From Dactylonectria macrodidyma (Eukaryota; Ascomycota; Sordariomycetes; Hypocreales; Nectriaceae): a DNA stretch of 64,000 bases. Made by a program: the position numbers and the translations under genes. The notes under the pieces were generated by a model. It was given only the letters and a program-made list of their open reading frames with translations, made no database searches and was not told the origin of the DNA. Below, in pieces: positions 24,557 through 36,428 of this stretch. The stretch covers positions 558,001-622,000 of the forward strand of contig JAGMUV010000002.1 in NCBI GenBank assembly GCA_020744425.1, in the 5' to 3' direction. Position 1 is the first letter of the stretch. Each line of letters begins with the position of its first letter.

Positions 24557-25766
24557 GCCATGGCAATGAATCATCTCCATCTGCAGACCATGTTCAAGAT
24601 CACGCTCATGATTCATCCATACCGTTGTCAATGTCGTTGCGCGAGCATGAGTTGCAGCGGAAGCGTGCCAGGGACCGCAAGTCTCAGCAAGCCATGCGTG
24701 ATCGGAACAAGTGGACGATCCAGACGCTGAGCGACCAAGTTGCCTGCCTTTCTAGTGCTCTCGACGAGCGGGCTCGTGCTATAAGCCTATTGGAGACAAG
24801 ATTGGGTTTCCTAGAGACGGAGAATTCTCAATTGCGGACTCAGAATGCCGCCCTGCAGCTGAGTCTGATGGGCCGCGACGACCTCGGCGAAGACATTGGC
24901 ACCAGTCCTGGTGTTGTGAGCAATGCTAGCAGTATTCGCCCAGCGTTGTGGGAATTGCATCCCAAGAACACTCCGCCAAGCTGCCTGGCAGACCAGATTC
25001 TGCAAGGGTTTGCTGATAGCATCAGAACTGAAGGTGTTTTGACACCATCATCCCCTGGAGCAAGGTCGAAGAGGTTCCCGCTGCGGCCGAACCTGTGCAG
25101 TCTTCTGGACAAGAGTCACCACTCGGACGACGAGATTAGCAATGTTGTGGCAGATGTTCTGAGAACATACTGTGAGATCGAGGGACTGCCTAAACAGGTC
25201 GCCGTTTTCTACGTCATGGCGACGCTTCTCAAGGTAGGATTCACGCCTTCAAAATGCATCAGATGGATAGCAGCTTAGACGCAGCAGTGGATGGTGCTTC
25301 TTGATAAACAGAGCTGGGACCTCATGCCCGACTGGTTGCGACCTGTCCCTAGCCAGCTCACGACACCTCACTCGGCTTGGATAGACCGAATTCCCTGGTA
25401 AGCTCCGCTAATGACTCATGTTATCACATTCTCTCACCAATCCATAGGCCACGAGCTCGAGAGTATCTCATCAGTCACCCAGAGATTACGCTGGACGACT
25501 TTGCTACCCCGTACAGCTCGGGCTTCAAGCTAAACTGGCCCTACGACCCGGCGTCGGTCCTTCTGCCCGCCTCTGTTAACGGTAATGGGACGGCAGAAAT
25601 GACCATTAACCCCGTCTACGAGGAGCATATGCGTCAGATCCGTAATTGGACCGTGGGAGAGGCGTTTCGGAATACATTCCCAGAGCTGTCGCACGAAATC
25701 GACCTCGACTCTGGCCAGGGCTGTGTGACGACCCCAGCGACTGGCCCACTCCAACAGTCTCCTTGA
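24529..25766 (+). CDS. bZIP-like transcription factor with DUF3425 C-terminus, probable cluster regulator
   Basis: Three exons (24529-25233, 25288-25397, 25448-25766) encode 377 residues; introns are 54 and 50 bases. The basic region is at about residues 44-60 (RKRARDRKSQQAMRDR), followed by a leucine-rich coiled coil to about 110. The C-terminal half is the DUF3425 type, with PDWLRPVPSQL and WIDRIPWPRAREYL. In a canonical bZIP the pattern is NxxA/S...R; here the invariant Asn position reads Asp (the D in RARDRKS). I believe this substitution is common in this fungal subfamily. I infer it controls the surrounding catabolic genes because it is embedded among them and their promoters share a palindromic site. 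The ATG was taken at 24529; the frame is open upstream but has no earlier ATG. Confidence 0.85.
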
Positions 25767-25830
25767 TGACTCGACAAATGTCGAACCCCCTCAAAACGAG
25801 AGATTGGCACGCTGACTGCCGCATACCCGC

Positions 25831-25839
25831 TGAATCATT
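25831..25839 (+). promoter_or_regulatory. Cluster motif TGAATCATT upstream of AtuA-like 1
   Basis: Lies in the 310-base gap between the bZIP stop and the AtuA-like 1 ATG, about 240 bases before the ATG. One half-site is intact (TCATTG) and the other is degenerate (GCTGA). Confidence 0.6.
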
Positions 25840-26076
25840 GATGCGGGGAAATGCTCGAAATGTATCATCTCGGAGATCGGTAGCCGGAGGCCATCGCGGG
25901 ATGGGAATAGCGCGGGATGTTAGACCCGCCCCGGCTCCGAACCGGGTCAGTCTCGCGATGGATGTGTAATGGTCTATACAGAGCGTCATCTATGCTGCGA
26001 GTATTTCGCAAATAGGTGATTGATGGCCTGAGTAAGTTCTCATATCTCTGAATTACGACCTTTTACACGCCTCAAA

Positions 26077-28072
26077 ATGCTGTCAAACGAGACACAGGGT
26101 CGTCGGCCCATTCGAATCGGCGGCGCATCAGGAGGGTTTACAGACCGTGTGGCGGCAATATCTCGCCTCGCTAAAGACCCCAATGTCGATGCAATCGTGG
26201 GAGACTGGCTATCTGAAAATGTCATGACCGGATATGGTGCTGGCAAGGCTCGACAAGACCCTTACATCGCCACACTCCCTCTCGAGGAGCGTCGGCAAAC
26301 GGCCATGTATGCCAGCACTTTTCTCCAATGTTTTGAGCCAGCAATCCAGTTTTTAGCTGAGAATAAGACCAAACTTGCTGTCAATGCCGGTGCCAGCGAC
26401 ACCGAACTCCTTGCCAAGGTTGTCCGTGACATGGTCTCGAAAGCTGGTTACAGCTTGAAGGTGGCCTGGGTCGAGGGCGACGACGTGACTGGAGCATTCG
26501 AAACGATGGTTTCTGACGGCTATGTATTTACGAGCGTCACGGACGGCAAGACTTTAAGCGACTGGGGGCACAAGCCTATCTGCGCGCAGGCATATCTGGG
26601 CAGTCTTGGGATTGCAGAAGCACTCAGACACGGCGCGGATATCGTCATCTGCGGCCGGTATGTAACTACTGTCTACTCAAACGAGTACCATCATCTAGAT
26701 CATTCGCTAATAATTGCAGAGTATCAGATGCTGCTCCAACAATAGGCCTGGCTGCCTTCTGGCACGAGTGGAAAGCGGATCAATTTGATGAATTGGCCGG
26801 TGCGCTCATCGCGGGACACTTGATCGAGTGCTCTGCATTTGTGACTGGAGGCTATTACAGCCGCTTCAAGGACCTCATGAAGGCCAAGAGGCACCTAGGC
26901 CTCGGTTTTCCCATTGCCGAGGTTTTCGGTGACGGGCGGTGTAACATTACAAAGGAATCGGGCTCGAATGGCATCGTCAACACCGAGACTGTGACGTCGC
27001 AGTTGGTATATGAGATCTCGGGCCCATTGTACTTCAACTCAGACGTCGTTGCCGACTTGCGAAACATCCAAATGAAGCAACTTGGCGAGGACTGCGTTCA
27101 AGTATCCGGTGTAAAGGGACTCCCTCCACCCGACACAACGCGCATGGGCGTGACAGCTCATGGAGGCTATCAAGCAGAATGGCATTTCTACCTTGTCGGC
27201 CTAGACATTGAGGAAAAGTGCCAATGGATGGAGGAACAAGCCCGATATGCCATCGGCGAAGAGCTCATTCAGCAATTCACCATGCTGAAGTTCCACGTCC
27301 ATGGCAGCAGTCCCGCAGACCCTGTCAATCAGGAAATCGCAACTGTGGATTATCGAATCTTTGCTCAGGGCCCGAGAGCGGAGTTGTTTGACGGCAGTCT
27401 TCCCGATGGGTTCGCGAGAAAGCTCTACGAAACAGTTTTACAGTCATGCCCCGTAAGTTGGCCTCTCTTAGATGTGAATGCCATTGACTGACTTGTGATG
27501 AGGGTGTTTCTCGTCCCAATGACTTGCGACAATCGGCGCCCAAAAGCTACTGGGAATACTTCGTTTCGCTCATCCCTCAAAGCGCCTGCAACCATCGCGT
27601 ACATCTTTTGTTTGGAGACGAGTCGATTACCGCAATCCCAATGCCACCAGTGACAAAGAAATATGGCCCACAAGAGTCATACGATGCTTTTAACCCTCGG
27701 CCGCTCGAATCCTTTGGGCCTACCATGCAAGCTCCGCTGGGATGGGTCGCCCTCTCGCGGTCTGGTGACAAAGCATCAGATGCCAACGTCGGCTTATTCG
27801 TTTCCGACGATGAGCAGTGGGAATGGCTACGCGCATATCTCACCATTGATAGGGTCAAGCAGCTACTCGGGGCACATGAATACAGTGGGGGACGAATAGA
27901 TAGATTTGAGATGCCCAACATTCGAGCCGTGCACTTCTTGCTCAAAAATCACCTTGATCGGGGCTACAACTCTGGAAGCAAACTAGATACTCTGGCGAAG
28001 AATTTGGGGGAATATCTTAGAGCCAAACATGTCCCGATGCCGACCAAGTTCATCGAACACGGACACTTGTAG
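26077..28072 (+). CDS. AtuA-like protein 1 (DUF1446 family)
   Basis: Three exons (26077-26657, 26720-27452, 27503-28072) encode 627 residues. The N-terminal AtuA/DUF1446 domain is recognised by IRIGGASGGFTDR, TKLAVNAGASD, VAWVEGDDVT, GADIVICGRVSDAAPT and LIAGHLIECSAFVTGGYYS. The C-terminal ~100-150 residues form the AtuA-associated domain with LSRSGDKASDANVGLF and NIRAVHFLLKNHLDRG. AtuA is required for acyclic terpene (citronellol/geraniol) use in Pseudomonas, but its reaction is not established to my knowledge. It has the NAGASD version of the central motif, like AtuA-like 3 and unlike AtuA-like 2. No PTS1 (ends GHL). It is downstream of the bZIP gene, with one cluster motif in its promoter. 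Confidence 0.9.
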
Positions 28073-28342
28073 CCGTGGCACGAGAATAAGAACTAAATAA
28101 TAACCGCACTTGAATACAACCGGTGAATCTTCAACAGCCGAGCGGAAGTACGTGAGTTTGTGACAGCATCTTGTCGGCTAGAATAAGGAGCTCTCATAGC
28201 GTGTGCCGTGCGGGGCTCACGATACCGGAAATCGGTTACCGCAAGTAATGGCCCTTAAGTAGCAGCGGTTCGTACATTAAGGACTGGAAACAGCTCAGTA
28301 TCAAATTGGAAATAATCAAGACTCTTCCAAATATCATTCATT
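28073..28342. promoter_or_regulatory. Gap between AtuA-like 1 and the SDR gene
   Basis: 270 bases between same-strand genes. I see no exact copy of the cluster palindrome here; the SDR could use the upstream promoter region or another site. Confidence 0.5.
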
Positions 28343-29188
28343 ATGGCCAACACACAATTAGCGGGCAAGGTCATTGCCATTACCGGGGCCGCCTCCGGGA
28401 TCGGTCTCGCCACAGCAAAGCTCCTAGCGAGCAGAGGGGCACAGATATCCATTGCCGATGTTTCGCAAGAAGGCCTTGAGAAGGCGCAAAAAGACATCGA
28501 GGCCGAATTCAAAGCCGACGTCTTTGCGTTTCCTCTCGACGTACGAAAGTACGACCAAGTCGCCGCCTGGATCGAACAGACAGTGAAGCGTTTCGGCCGT
28601 CTTGATGGCGCGGCAAACTTAGCTGGGGTTATCCCTAAGAGCATCGGCGGCAATCATGGAGCCATCGAGAACCAGGATCTGGAGGAGTGGGATTTCGTGT
28701 TTGGCGTCAACACGACCGGCTTGATGCACTGTATGAAGGCGCAGATCAAGAGCATCGCCGACAACGGCAGCATCGTTAATGCTAGCTCTATCGCCGGGCT
28801 CATCGGCCGGGAGAAGAACGGGGCCTACTCGGCAAGCAAGCACGCTGTATTGGGACTGACTCGCTCTGCGGCGAGGGACGTCGGAGGGCGAGGGATTCGA
28901 GTTAATGCCATTTGCCCGTATGCTTCCCCAGTATCTCCTATACATGGAAGCTGCTAACACTTACCTAGGGGACGCATCGACACGCCCATGTATAGGACTG
29001 CCGCACGGGTGGCGATTGAGGCAGGCGGTTCGACGGAGCAGTTTGACAGGGAGACTATGAACGACATTGCGCTAAAGAGAACTGGACGGCCCGAGGAAGT
29101 GGCTGCTCTGATTGCTTTTCTGCTCAGCGACGATGCTAGTTATGTCTGTGGAAATGCTGTCAGTGTCGATGGTGGATGGAATTGCTAG
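28343..29188 (+). CDS. Short-chain dehydrogenase/reductase (SDR)
   Basis: Two exons (28343-28917, 28969-29188) encode 264 residues; the intron has a TGCTAAC branch site and a TAG acceptor. Classical SDR features are TGAASGIG at 14-21 (cofactor loop), NLAG near 92, NASS at 146-149, and catalytic Tyr162 and Lys166 in YSASK. The C-terminus has the usual [16 protein letters not shown]. Asp at the end of beta-2 (ISIADV) suggests NAD preference. A plausible role is oxidation of a hydroxyacyl-CoA or alcohol intermediate; AtuB and AtuG of the bacterial pathway are also SDRs. It runs convergent to MFS 2. Confidence 0.92.
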
Positions 29189-29680
29189 AGAATCCGTCGT
29201 AGAATCATATCACAATTTAATGATAGAAAGGCTTGAGTTATGCGAGAATTGGTACCATACAGCTGCGTTCGGTTCAGCTACTGAATTGCCTACACGCAGA
29301 CTTGGACTTGGCCAACATGTCGCCTTTCGTGAGGCGGGTAAGGATGGTTTAATAGGTACGACCGGCTTGTCATTCCAGTCGGTGTAACCATATCAACAAT
29401 TTTTGGCTCCTCAAGCTTTGTTTAATCATTTCAATCTGCTGTTTTAGTGCCCATTTTCTCACCTTGTAGTTGGAATGATTTGAACGTAACTGAGTATGCA
29501 GAGTGGTTTCATCCATCCAAGGCGCTCTATCCTCTGGGTGTTTTATGCATTTCACATTAAATTCACAGCTATGAAGTCCGATCGATGCAAGGTCACATAA
29601 ACAGTAATCGCTCAATCTGGAATAAATTACTTGACCACCGTTATCTCTTTGTACAACTGTATCCGTCATTAAATGGATAC
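29189..29680. other. Convergent intergenic gap, SDR / MFS 2
   Basis: About 490 bases of 3' flanks. A 99-codon minus-strand frame (29370-29669) has an ATG but no recognisable features and I do not call it. No cluster palindrome, as expected for a non-promoter gap. Confidence 0.6.
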
Positions 29681-31583
29681 CTAAACCTCCGCTCCATCGC
29701 GTGTCTTCTTGGTCACCTTCCCGTCGTGCATTCGTCTCTCAACCTTGTCTGTCAAGTGCTTCTTGGCATCCTTGGAGAAGAGACAACCGATGATGGCAAT
29801 AGCTCCGAATCCTAAACTAGCGAGGTACACTGTCTTGAAAGCTTGGGCGTACGCAGTCGGCAAGGCACCCGCAACTGCTGCCTGAACCGCATCCGAGAAG
29901 CTTGACAGATCGCCTGCTGTAAGCGCCGTGAGGAGATCAGACACCTGACTATCGGGGAGGCCGGCTTCTTCTGCCGCCGGAATCACGTTGTTCGGAATCG
30001 TGTCTGTGAGGCGGTTGCTCAGGATCGAAGTATAGACCGCGACTGCAATGGAGCCACCTGCGGAGCGGATTGAGGCAAGTAGACCCGAGGCGAGTCCAAT
30101 GTCCTGGGCGGCACAGAAGAGAGGAGCCAGAGCCAGCGACGCCAGCTCGATGAAGCCGACAAAGAATGGACCGAGGATGGTCAAGGCAATGCCAGTGTTC
30201 TTGTCGGCGGGAGTGAGCGAGGCTAGGGCAGCGACGAAGCCGACCATGGCAAACGTCGAAAAGATGAGCCAATATCGAACATTGCCACCCCAGCGAACGA
30301 TGATGCCTGCGCAGATTTGTCCCAGAGCCGTGGATGAAGCGACGGTAGTAGAGAGCCATCCAGCATAAGTGACGTCCTTTGTGAAAAGGGCTTGGACTTG
30401 CTGCGGCCACAGGAGCACGGCACTATAGTAGAACACTGTTGTCTTGGTTAGTTTATGATCAATCTGTTATTAGAACTCACTTACTGCTGGCGACGGTGGC
30501 GCAACAGACAAGAGCCATGAACCCCCGGTTGGCAAAGAACTTGACAGGAATCGCTGGGTACTTGAGATTGGCAAAAGCCTCCCAGGCAAACAGCGCGATC
30601 AAGAGCAACGCGCCAATGACGAGAGACGAAATCGTGGCGGCAGACTTCCACGGGTACATTTTGCCTCCCCACGAAACGCCCATGAGGAAGAGGGTGAGGC
30701 CAGCCGTCCACAGGAAGATGCCCAAGTAGTCGAGATCCTTAAGCATCTGGCGCTTCGTCTTGCGCTCGTGGAGTAGGTCGAAGGTCGGCGGGTGGTAGAA
30801 GAAGAATAGGAAGATGATGGCCAGGCCGACATCAATGATGTTGATGTAGTAGCACCAGCGCCAGCCGAGCTTTGGGTTCTCAATAAACTTGCGAGCTAAA
30901 TAGGATTAGCTGACAATTCTTCTTCGCAGAGTGCTCTTCATTTACGTACCAATGATGGGGCCAAACGTAGCAATCGGGGCATTTGTGAGGAATATAAAAC
31001 TTAGGATCATGGGCCTGTACTTGTTCGGAACGAGTTCTCCCACAGCAACATTGAAACTGAGCTGAACCGTCTCTCCAAGGCCGTACACGGCGCTACCGAT
31101 GATGAGGGTATTCACATCCTGGGCGACGGCACAGACGATGATTCCAATCAGGGCAACGATGTTACCGCCGATGAAGAACCAGCGTCGGCCGAAGAGATCC
31201 GACAGCCGGCCGAGGATGGTGTAAGTGAAGGAGAGGGCGAGGGTGCGGGCGATGTTGACCCAGGCGATGTAATTGCTGGGACCGATTTCCGCGTTGATGT
31301 AAGTCAAGACGTTGGTGGGTAGGATCAGGAAGATGTAGGCGCTGATGGCTGAGAAACAGAAGCCCTATGTGATGCATTAGTGAAGGCTCTAAGATGATAG
31401 GGTTTCGATACATACAGCCATCGCTCCGATGAAGCGAACGGAATAAAAGTATCCCGGTGGTAGGTCCTCGCCGAGGGCGGCAGAGTTGATTGACGAAGCA
31501 TCATCATCACGTCTCGCGCGCTCCTTCTCGAGCTCGACTGTGTCGAGATGCTCTGTCGTATTCTCGATCTTGTTGACCTCCAT
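29681..31583 (-). CDS. MFS transporter 2, TRI12-like
   Basis: Four exons on the minus strand (31583-31416, 31364-30950, 30895-30485, 30435-29681) encode 582 residues. The N-terminal ~50 residues are charged and soluble. Membrane spans begin after YFYSVRFIGAMAGF. Motif A reads GRLSDLFGRRW, and GELVPNKYRPM follows as in MFS 1. The frame has no ATG upstream of 31583. The C-terminus is Lys/Arg-rich. The carrier belongs to the same family as MFS 1 but is clearly diverged, so the cluster has two carriers, perhaps for uptake and efflux or for two membranes. Three cluster palindromes lie 470-800 bases upstream. Confidence 0.88.
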
Positions 31584-32615
31584 CGTGGAAGGTTGCAATG
31601 CAGCTTGACGCTGACTGCAGGAACAGATTGGAGTAGTAATAAGAGATGGCAGATACTGCTCTGTGAATGTTGAAGATGGATATCGAACGGGCTCTCTTAT
31701 GATTCAGGGGATGATCGGCGCCTTATAGATGTTTAGGATGCCAGGAGTCAAAGTGAAGATGGAGGACTGAGACTTCAAAGTGACACGACTACTGCTCAAA
31801 CCAGCTCATTAATGACAAGATCAACTGATTCCATGCACAAAGTGTCACAGCAAAGTCCAGACAGCCTACCACCCAGGTAGTAAGGCCCTGCTCTTACCCC
31901 AGATCTACCCCGGAAAATGGCAGCCATGAACCAGGATTGACTGGCGGGGGAAGCGGAGGTGCAGTGGGGGGGAGCCAAGAACCGGTGGTTTGGTGCAGAG
32001 ATGGGCTCTAGTTTGTGCGTGAGGCTTGCGTATTCGCTTGTCTTGGGCGATGAATCATTAGGGGAGGTGTTGGTTCACTAGCCCTGTGAGGAAACCAGGA
32101 TCGTCACACGAGGGGGCGAGACTGAGCTCAGCTTCTAGCGGGCGCCGGAATGGTCGGGTAGGATATCTTCGGTGGTTTTTATCAGGCTTAGATTATCTTA
32201 GGTCGTGGGTGAACTGCTAGTCAGACCGCTGCTAATTGTTTGCTACCTGACACATTGGTCTTGGTGTTGGAGGTATCCCTAGCTGAGTGGAGATGAATCA
32301 TTATTTGAGAGATAGAGGTGAGCATTAGAGGCACTAGCATCATAGCTGAGTTGTGAGACATTCCAATAAATGATTCATTGGAAGTGTTCAGTCAACCTCC
32401 TATCTTGTTGTGATGAATAGCTCCGTCAAAGTGCTTATCTCCCCTAGGCGCCTTGGTCTTTCGATCATCTGCGGATAATGAACTGAGCTATAATGGGAAC
32501 ACCACAGGTTGAGGGAGAACTTGTCGTAGGCTGCGTCATGAGAAGTGTGAAACTTTTATTTACAGTATTTTCTCTATCTAATTACTTGCTTCAGACTGCC
32601 CGTAGATACCATCAA
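31584..32615. promoter_or_regulatory. Promoter interval of MFS 2 and 3' flank of enoyl-CoA hydratase 1
   Basis: About 1 kb without a gene. It carries three copies of the cluster motif (32051, 32294, 32369). The right end, next to the hydratase stop, would hold its 3' UTR. Confidence 0.65.
32051..32379. promoter_or_regulatory. Three cluster motifs upstream of MFS 2
   Basis: TGAATCATT at 32051-32059 (in GATGAATCATTAGG) and 32294-32302 (in GATGAATCATTATT), plus the full 11-mer AATGATTCATT at 32369-32379. This is the densest group of the motif in the window. Confidence 0.65.
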
Positions 32616-33458
32616 TCACAAGCGACTGCCCTTCCACCTAGGCTCCCTCTTCTCCGAGAACGCCTTTAGACCCTCGACTATGTTTTCGCCCTTCTGCAGC
32701 TCAGCAAACTCCTTTTCCAGTGTCCATTCAACAGCCCGTTCCACTGATGCCGTCTCCCATCCCTGACGTAGGCCTGCCCGCGTGCAGATGATGGCATCCG
32801 GGCTATTGCTGGCAATCATTCCCGCAAACTTGACCGCTTCCTGGACGACCTCGTCCTTGGGTACCACCTTGTTGACGATGCCCCATTGGAACATCTCCTG
32901 CGCAGAGACGTTTCGCCCAGTCAGGGCAAATTCGGATGCTCTTTGTAGGCCGATTGTGCGGATCAGTCGGGGGAGTGCTCCGCCGATAGCTGCGATGCCG
33001 CGTCGAACTTCGGGGAGGGCAAAGTATGCATCTTCGGCTGCGACGACGAGGTCGCAGTTGACGATGAACTCGCACCCGCCGCCCATAGCAAGCCCGTTGA
33101 CGGCCGCAATAACAGGCTTCTTGCCCAACCGCCGACTGAGCGGCTTGAACGCGGGAGCATTTCCCATGCGTTTGCTCGGATCCGCGTCGTCGGACATGGA
33201 ATTACTCCACTCCTTCAGGTCGGCACCGGCAGAGAATGCTCTCCCGGTACCGGTGATGATGGCGACGGAGAGCAGCGGCTCGTCGTCGAACCACTTCCAC
33301 ACTGAGTCCATCTCCCATTGTGCGGCTGTGGACATGGCATTAAGGTCCTTGGGCCTGTCCATCTGGATCAAGACGACGCGGGGGGCGGGAAAGGTGAGTT
33401 TGAGAAATGAAGGAGTTGCCGGTGGTGGCGTTTCCGTAGGGTATGAGTTTGGAGACAT
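32616..33458 (-). CDS. Enoyl-CoA hydratase/isomerase 1, PTS1 SRL
   Basis: A single exon of 280 residues. The crotonase fold shows the oxyanion-hole segments AFSAGADLKEW and NGLAMGGGCEF. Both catalytic-type glutamates are present (GGGCEF and LPEVRRGI). The C-terminus is KGSRL; SRL is a good peroxisomal targeting signal. The family hydrates 2-enoyl-CoAs or shifts double bonds; in the bacterial atu pathway a crotonase (AtuE) hydrates isohexenylglutaconyl-CoA. The frame is open upstream of 33458 but the ATG chosen is the first available. It is divergent from hydratase 2, with a palindrome between them. Confidence 0.93.
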   Translation of the reverse strand: MSPNSYPTETPPPATPSFLKLTFPAPRVVLIQMDRPKDLNAMSTAAQWEMDSVWKWFDDEPLLSVAIITGTGRAFSAGADLKEWSNSMSDDADPSKRMGNAPAFKPLSRRLGKKPVIAAVNGLAMGGGCEFIVNCDLVVAAEDAYFALPEVRRGIAAIGGALPRLIRTIGLQRASEFALTGRNVSAQEMFQWGIVNKVVPKDEVVQEAVKFAGMIASNSPDAIICTRAGLRQGWETASVERAVEWTLEKEFAELQKGENIVEGLKAFSEKREPRWKGSRL

Positions 33459-34153
33459 GTTGAACAAGCAGCTCAGGGTGGATGATGTGGTGAGGGTATC
33501 AAGAGAGACTGAGACGCAGATCGAAGGTGCGATGGTTGATGAATAAGAAACCCCGATTTCAGTCTAGAAAATGTACGTTATTCTTTGTAAATGCAGAAAG
33601 CCATTGCCGCCACTTTCCACGGTTGTTTGAGACGGTTCTACGACTAGGCATTTCCCTTTCTCGGGCTTCTTCTCCCTTGACCCTCAACCACTAACTAGAC
33701 TATTTTCCCCATGGACCTAAAGCTCCCAGCATCCGTATTCCTGGTCATCAGGATCCCCCTTCTTGCTTGGAACGGGACCCGGACACCGAGGCTTATCCCC
33801 ACAATGGATAGGCTCCCAAAGTGCGGGGAAGTCGGGCCAGGATAGCTGCTGGCACTAATGATTCATTGCAAGGGTCTCGTAACTCGAAAGTGTTACCGGT
33901 GGTTGGTCGAATCTTGACGATCAGTATTGTGGTGCGAGACCAAGATCTGGGGTGTATTATTCCCCTTTTGAGGTCCGGCAAACTCATCTCTGCCCGTCAA
34001 CAACCGAGGTGAAAAAGTATCGCGAGAAATGGGGGTTCGACCTTCAGGATCGAGGAGGATTCAAGAAAGCTGATATTGAGAGCACACAAGCTCTATCTCG
34101 CCAATCCCACGGTTTCAGTTACTTCCAACTACGCAATTGAATCCATTGCCAAC
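33459..34153. promoter_or_regulatory. Bidirectional promoter of the two enoyl-CoA hydratases
   Basis: A 695-base divergent gap holding CTAATGATTCATT at 33855-33867, about 290 bases before the hydratase 2 ATG and 400 before that of hydratase 1. No gene seen. Confidence 0.65.
33855..33867. promoter_or_regulatory. Cluster palindrome CTAATGATTCATT
   Basis: The full 11-mer AATGA-T-TCATT with CT on the left and GC on the right, the same extended form (CTAATGATTCATTGC) as at 39038. Confidence 0.7.
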
Positions 34154-35058
34154 ATGTCTACCCCGCGAACGAAGAACCCAGTCCCCTCGTGGCTCGAGAA
34201 CCCCTACCCGCACGTCCAACACAGCATCGTCAGCTTCCCCCGCAAGCACGTCCTCCAAGTGACGATTAACCGGCCAGAGTACCGCAACTGCCTGCCCGTA
34301 GAGGCGACCATCGAGCTCGGCGCGCTGTGGAAGTGGTACGACGCCGAACCTGAGCTGCGATGTGCCGTTTTCACTGGTGCCGGCGACAAGGCATTTTGCG
34401 CAGGCATGGACTTGAAACAGCGGCTTGACATTATCAACACCAACGATGTCGCTCATGAATACCCTCAGGGCGGGTTTGGCGGGATGACAAATAGGACGGG
34501 GAAGAAGCCTATTATCATTGCCTGCAATGGCCACGCACATGGTAAGACATGCTGGGTGCAGTCACATCTTGCAGCATAACTAATAACATCTCAGGTGGTG
34601 GCTTCGAAATCGTCCTCAACGCCGACGTCATCTTCGCTTCACCCAACGCAACATTCCGCCTCCCAGAAGTCCTCCGCGGCGTCTCAGCCCTCGCAGGCGC
34701 GCTCCCTAGATCTATGCTGCTCTTCGGCAACCATCGCACCATGGATCTTGTCCTAACCGGCCGAATACTTAGTGTTGAAGAGGCCGTGCAATGGGGTTTA
34801 GTCAAGGAGATCGTCCCCCAAGACAAGCTGCTCGAGAGGACTTTGGATTATGCCTCTGAGATTGCCAGTTTGAGTCCTGATAGTGTCATCATCTCGCGAT
34901 TGGGTGCGCGAGAAGTGTGGGAGACGGGCGTGAGTAGAGCGACGATGAGGGGACAGGAACTTTGGGCTGAAGCTATGCTGCGAAGCAAGAATGCGAGCGA
35001 GGGTCTGGCTGCGTATAGGGAAAAGAGGGATCCCAAATGGTTTCCGTCACATATCTAG
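34154..35058 (+). CDS. Enoyl-CoA hydratase/isomerase 2
   Basis: Two exons (34154-34541, 34595-35058) encode 283 residues. Crotonase features: FCAGMDLKQR for the first oxyanion segment, GHAHGGGFEIVLNADV across the splice, and LPEVLRGV, keeping both active-site glutamates. It differs strongly from hydratase 1, so it is not a recent duplicate. The C-terminus is FPSHI, which is not a standard PTS1, so the two hydratases may sit in different compartments. ATG 34154 is the first in frame (MSTPRTKN). Confidence 0.92.
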
Positions 35059-35344
35059 ACTATAAGAATACACATTCTAATTCACCTTTTATTTGCCCAG
35101 AGCTTCAGATGTGGCCTATTCTAGCTGTGTGATTCCGAGGACTTAATTGTCTGCACAGTTCTTAGAGCGCCATCCGCTAAGTAACAGAGGCTCCTCCACT
35201 AAAGTTTAGCGATCAAGTCAGCAGCTGACAGTGAGGCACTCTCATCCGCCATCTCCCTCCAAATTCGTCACAATCACTCTCTCGATACAAATTCATGGCT
35301 TGAACATATACTGGTAGATGGAATTTATATCTACACTTTGCCTA
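35059..35344. other. Convergent gap, hydratase 2 / MaoC hydratase
   Basis: 286 bases of 3' flanks. No gene and no cluster palindrome. Confidence 0.6.
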
Positions 35345-36428
35345 TTACAACTTGCTACCACTCTGAGTAATTTGAGCATAGCCATTAGTCAATGCCACTC
35401 GCCCGTCTCCCTTGACGATTGTCTCAAACAACACATCGTCTACGCCTCCGTTGGATCCAACTACCCACATTCTTGTCTCGAGCAAATCGCCAGGATATAC
35501 GACGCTCTTGAACCGCGCACCAAACTTCTTGAAGCGAGCAGGGTCAGAACCTCCGAGCTGCTGCAGCACGCCGTGGGCCGCAATGTTCCACGTTCCCAGA
35601 CCGTGCAAGATGCATCCCTTGAAGCCGGCGCGCTTCCCAAACTCGACATCGGCGTGCATGGGGTTGTAGTCGCCGCATAGTCGGTAGAGCAGGGCTGTTT
35701 CCGGTGTTGTTTGGAATACATGTACTGCATCTGGAGCCCGGGTGGGAAGCTTGGGCGAGGGCTTGGATGGACCGCGAGGGCCATTGTAGCCGCCTTGGCC
35801 GATGCCGAATGACATTGAGTTCATCTTAGCGTAGACAGTTCCAGTCTTGACATCCACAAGCTCCTGTTCAGATTCTAGAATCATTGCGCCACCTTATGCA
35901 AGACACAAGTCAGTCAAAACACTCACTAGCGAACAGGAGGGGTAGCTTCTCACCTTTGTCATAAACACCAATGACTTTGTTGTGGATCTCAAGATCTAAA
36001 CCCGCAGAGCTGGTGGGAATCGTCTTGAGAATCTCAATGCCTCTCTCGCCGTCAACCGAGTTCTGGGCGTCAAACGGCGGCGTCCCGGGGACTTCGCCAG
36101 AAATCATACGTGAGATGAAGTCAAATACATCCTGGTCTGTCTGCTTGAAAGCGAGGTTGATGGGGAACGTGGGAAAGGCGGCGAACTTGGGATGCAGTTC
36201 GTAGAGAAAGTGTCGCTCATCTTCTGCCTTGCTTCCAATGGCATTGGACTATTGTTCTTGTCAGTGACGGGACGGCGGTGGATAAGAGAATAGATTGTCA
36301 CTCACAAAGAGAAGGACATCTCGGCGGTTATAGCTGCACTTCAGCGGCGGATACTTGTACCCAGCGGCTTTGCGAAAGTCGACGTTGTCGTATCGCCCAG
36401 AGGCATTCTTTACGGGTCGGTCGCTCAT
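35345..36428 (-). CDS. Peroxisomal MaoC-like enoyl-CoA hydratase 2, PTS1 SKL
   Basis: Three exons on the minus strand (36428-36306, 36248-35954, 35892-35345) encode 321 residues. It is a double hot-dog protein: a less conserved N-terminal half with FPTFPINLAFKQ, and a C-terminal MaoC domain with the hydratase-2 signature LLYRLCGDYNPMHADVEFG, where the Asp and His of D-x-N-P-x-H are catalytic in the family. It ends GSKL, the canonical peroxisomal signal. Hydratase 2 makes (3R)-hydroxyacyl-CoA, the stereochemistry used by fungal peroxisomal multifunctional enzymes. It shares an upstream region with the 3' end of AtuA-like 2, and a cluster motif lies about 320 bases before its ATG. Confidence 0.92.

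Noticed and set aside
29370..29669. 99-codon minus-strand frame just downstream of the MFS 2 stop
   Set aside because: Has an ATG but no recognisable features; lies in a 3' flank.
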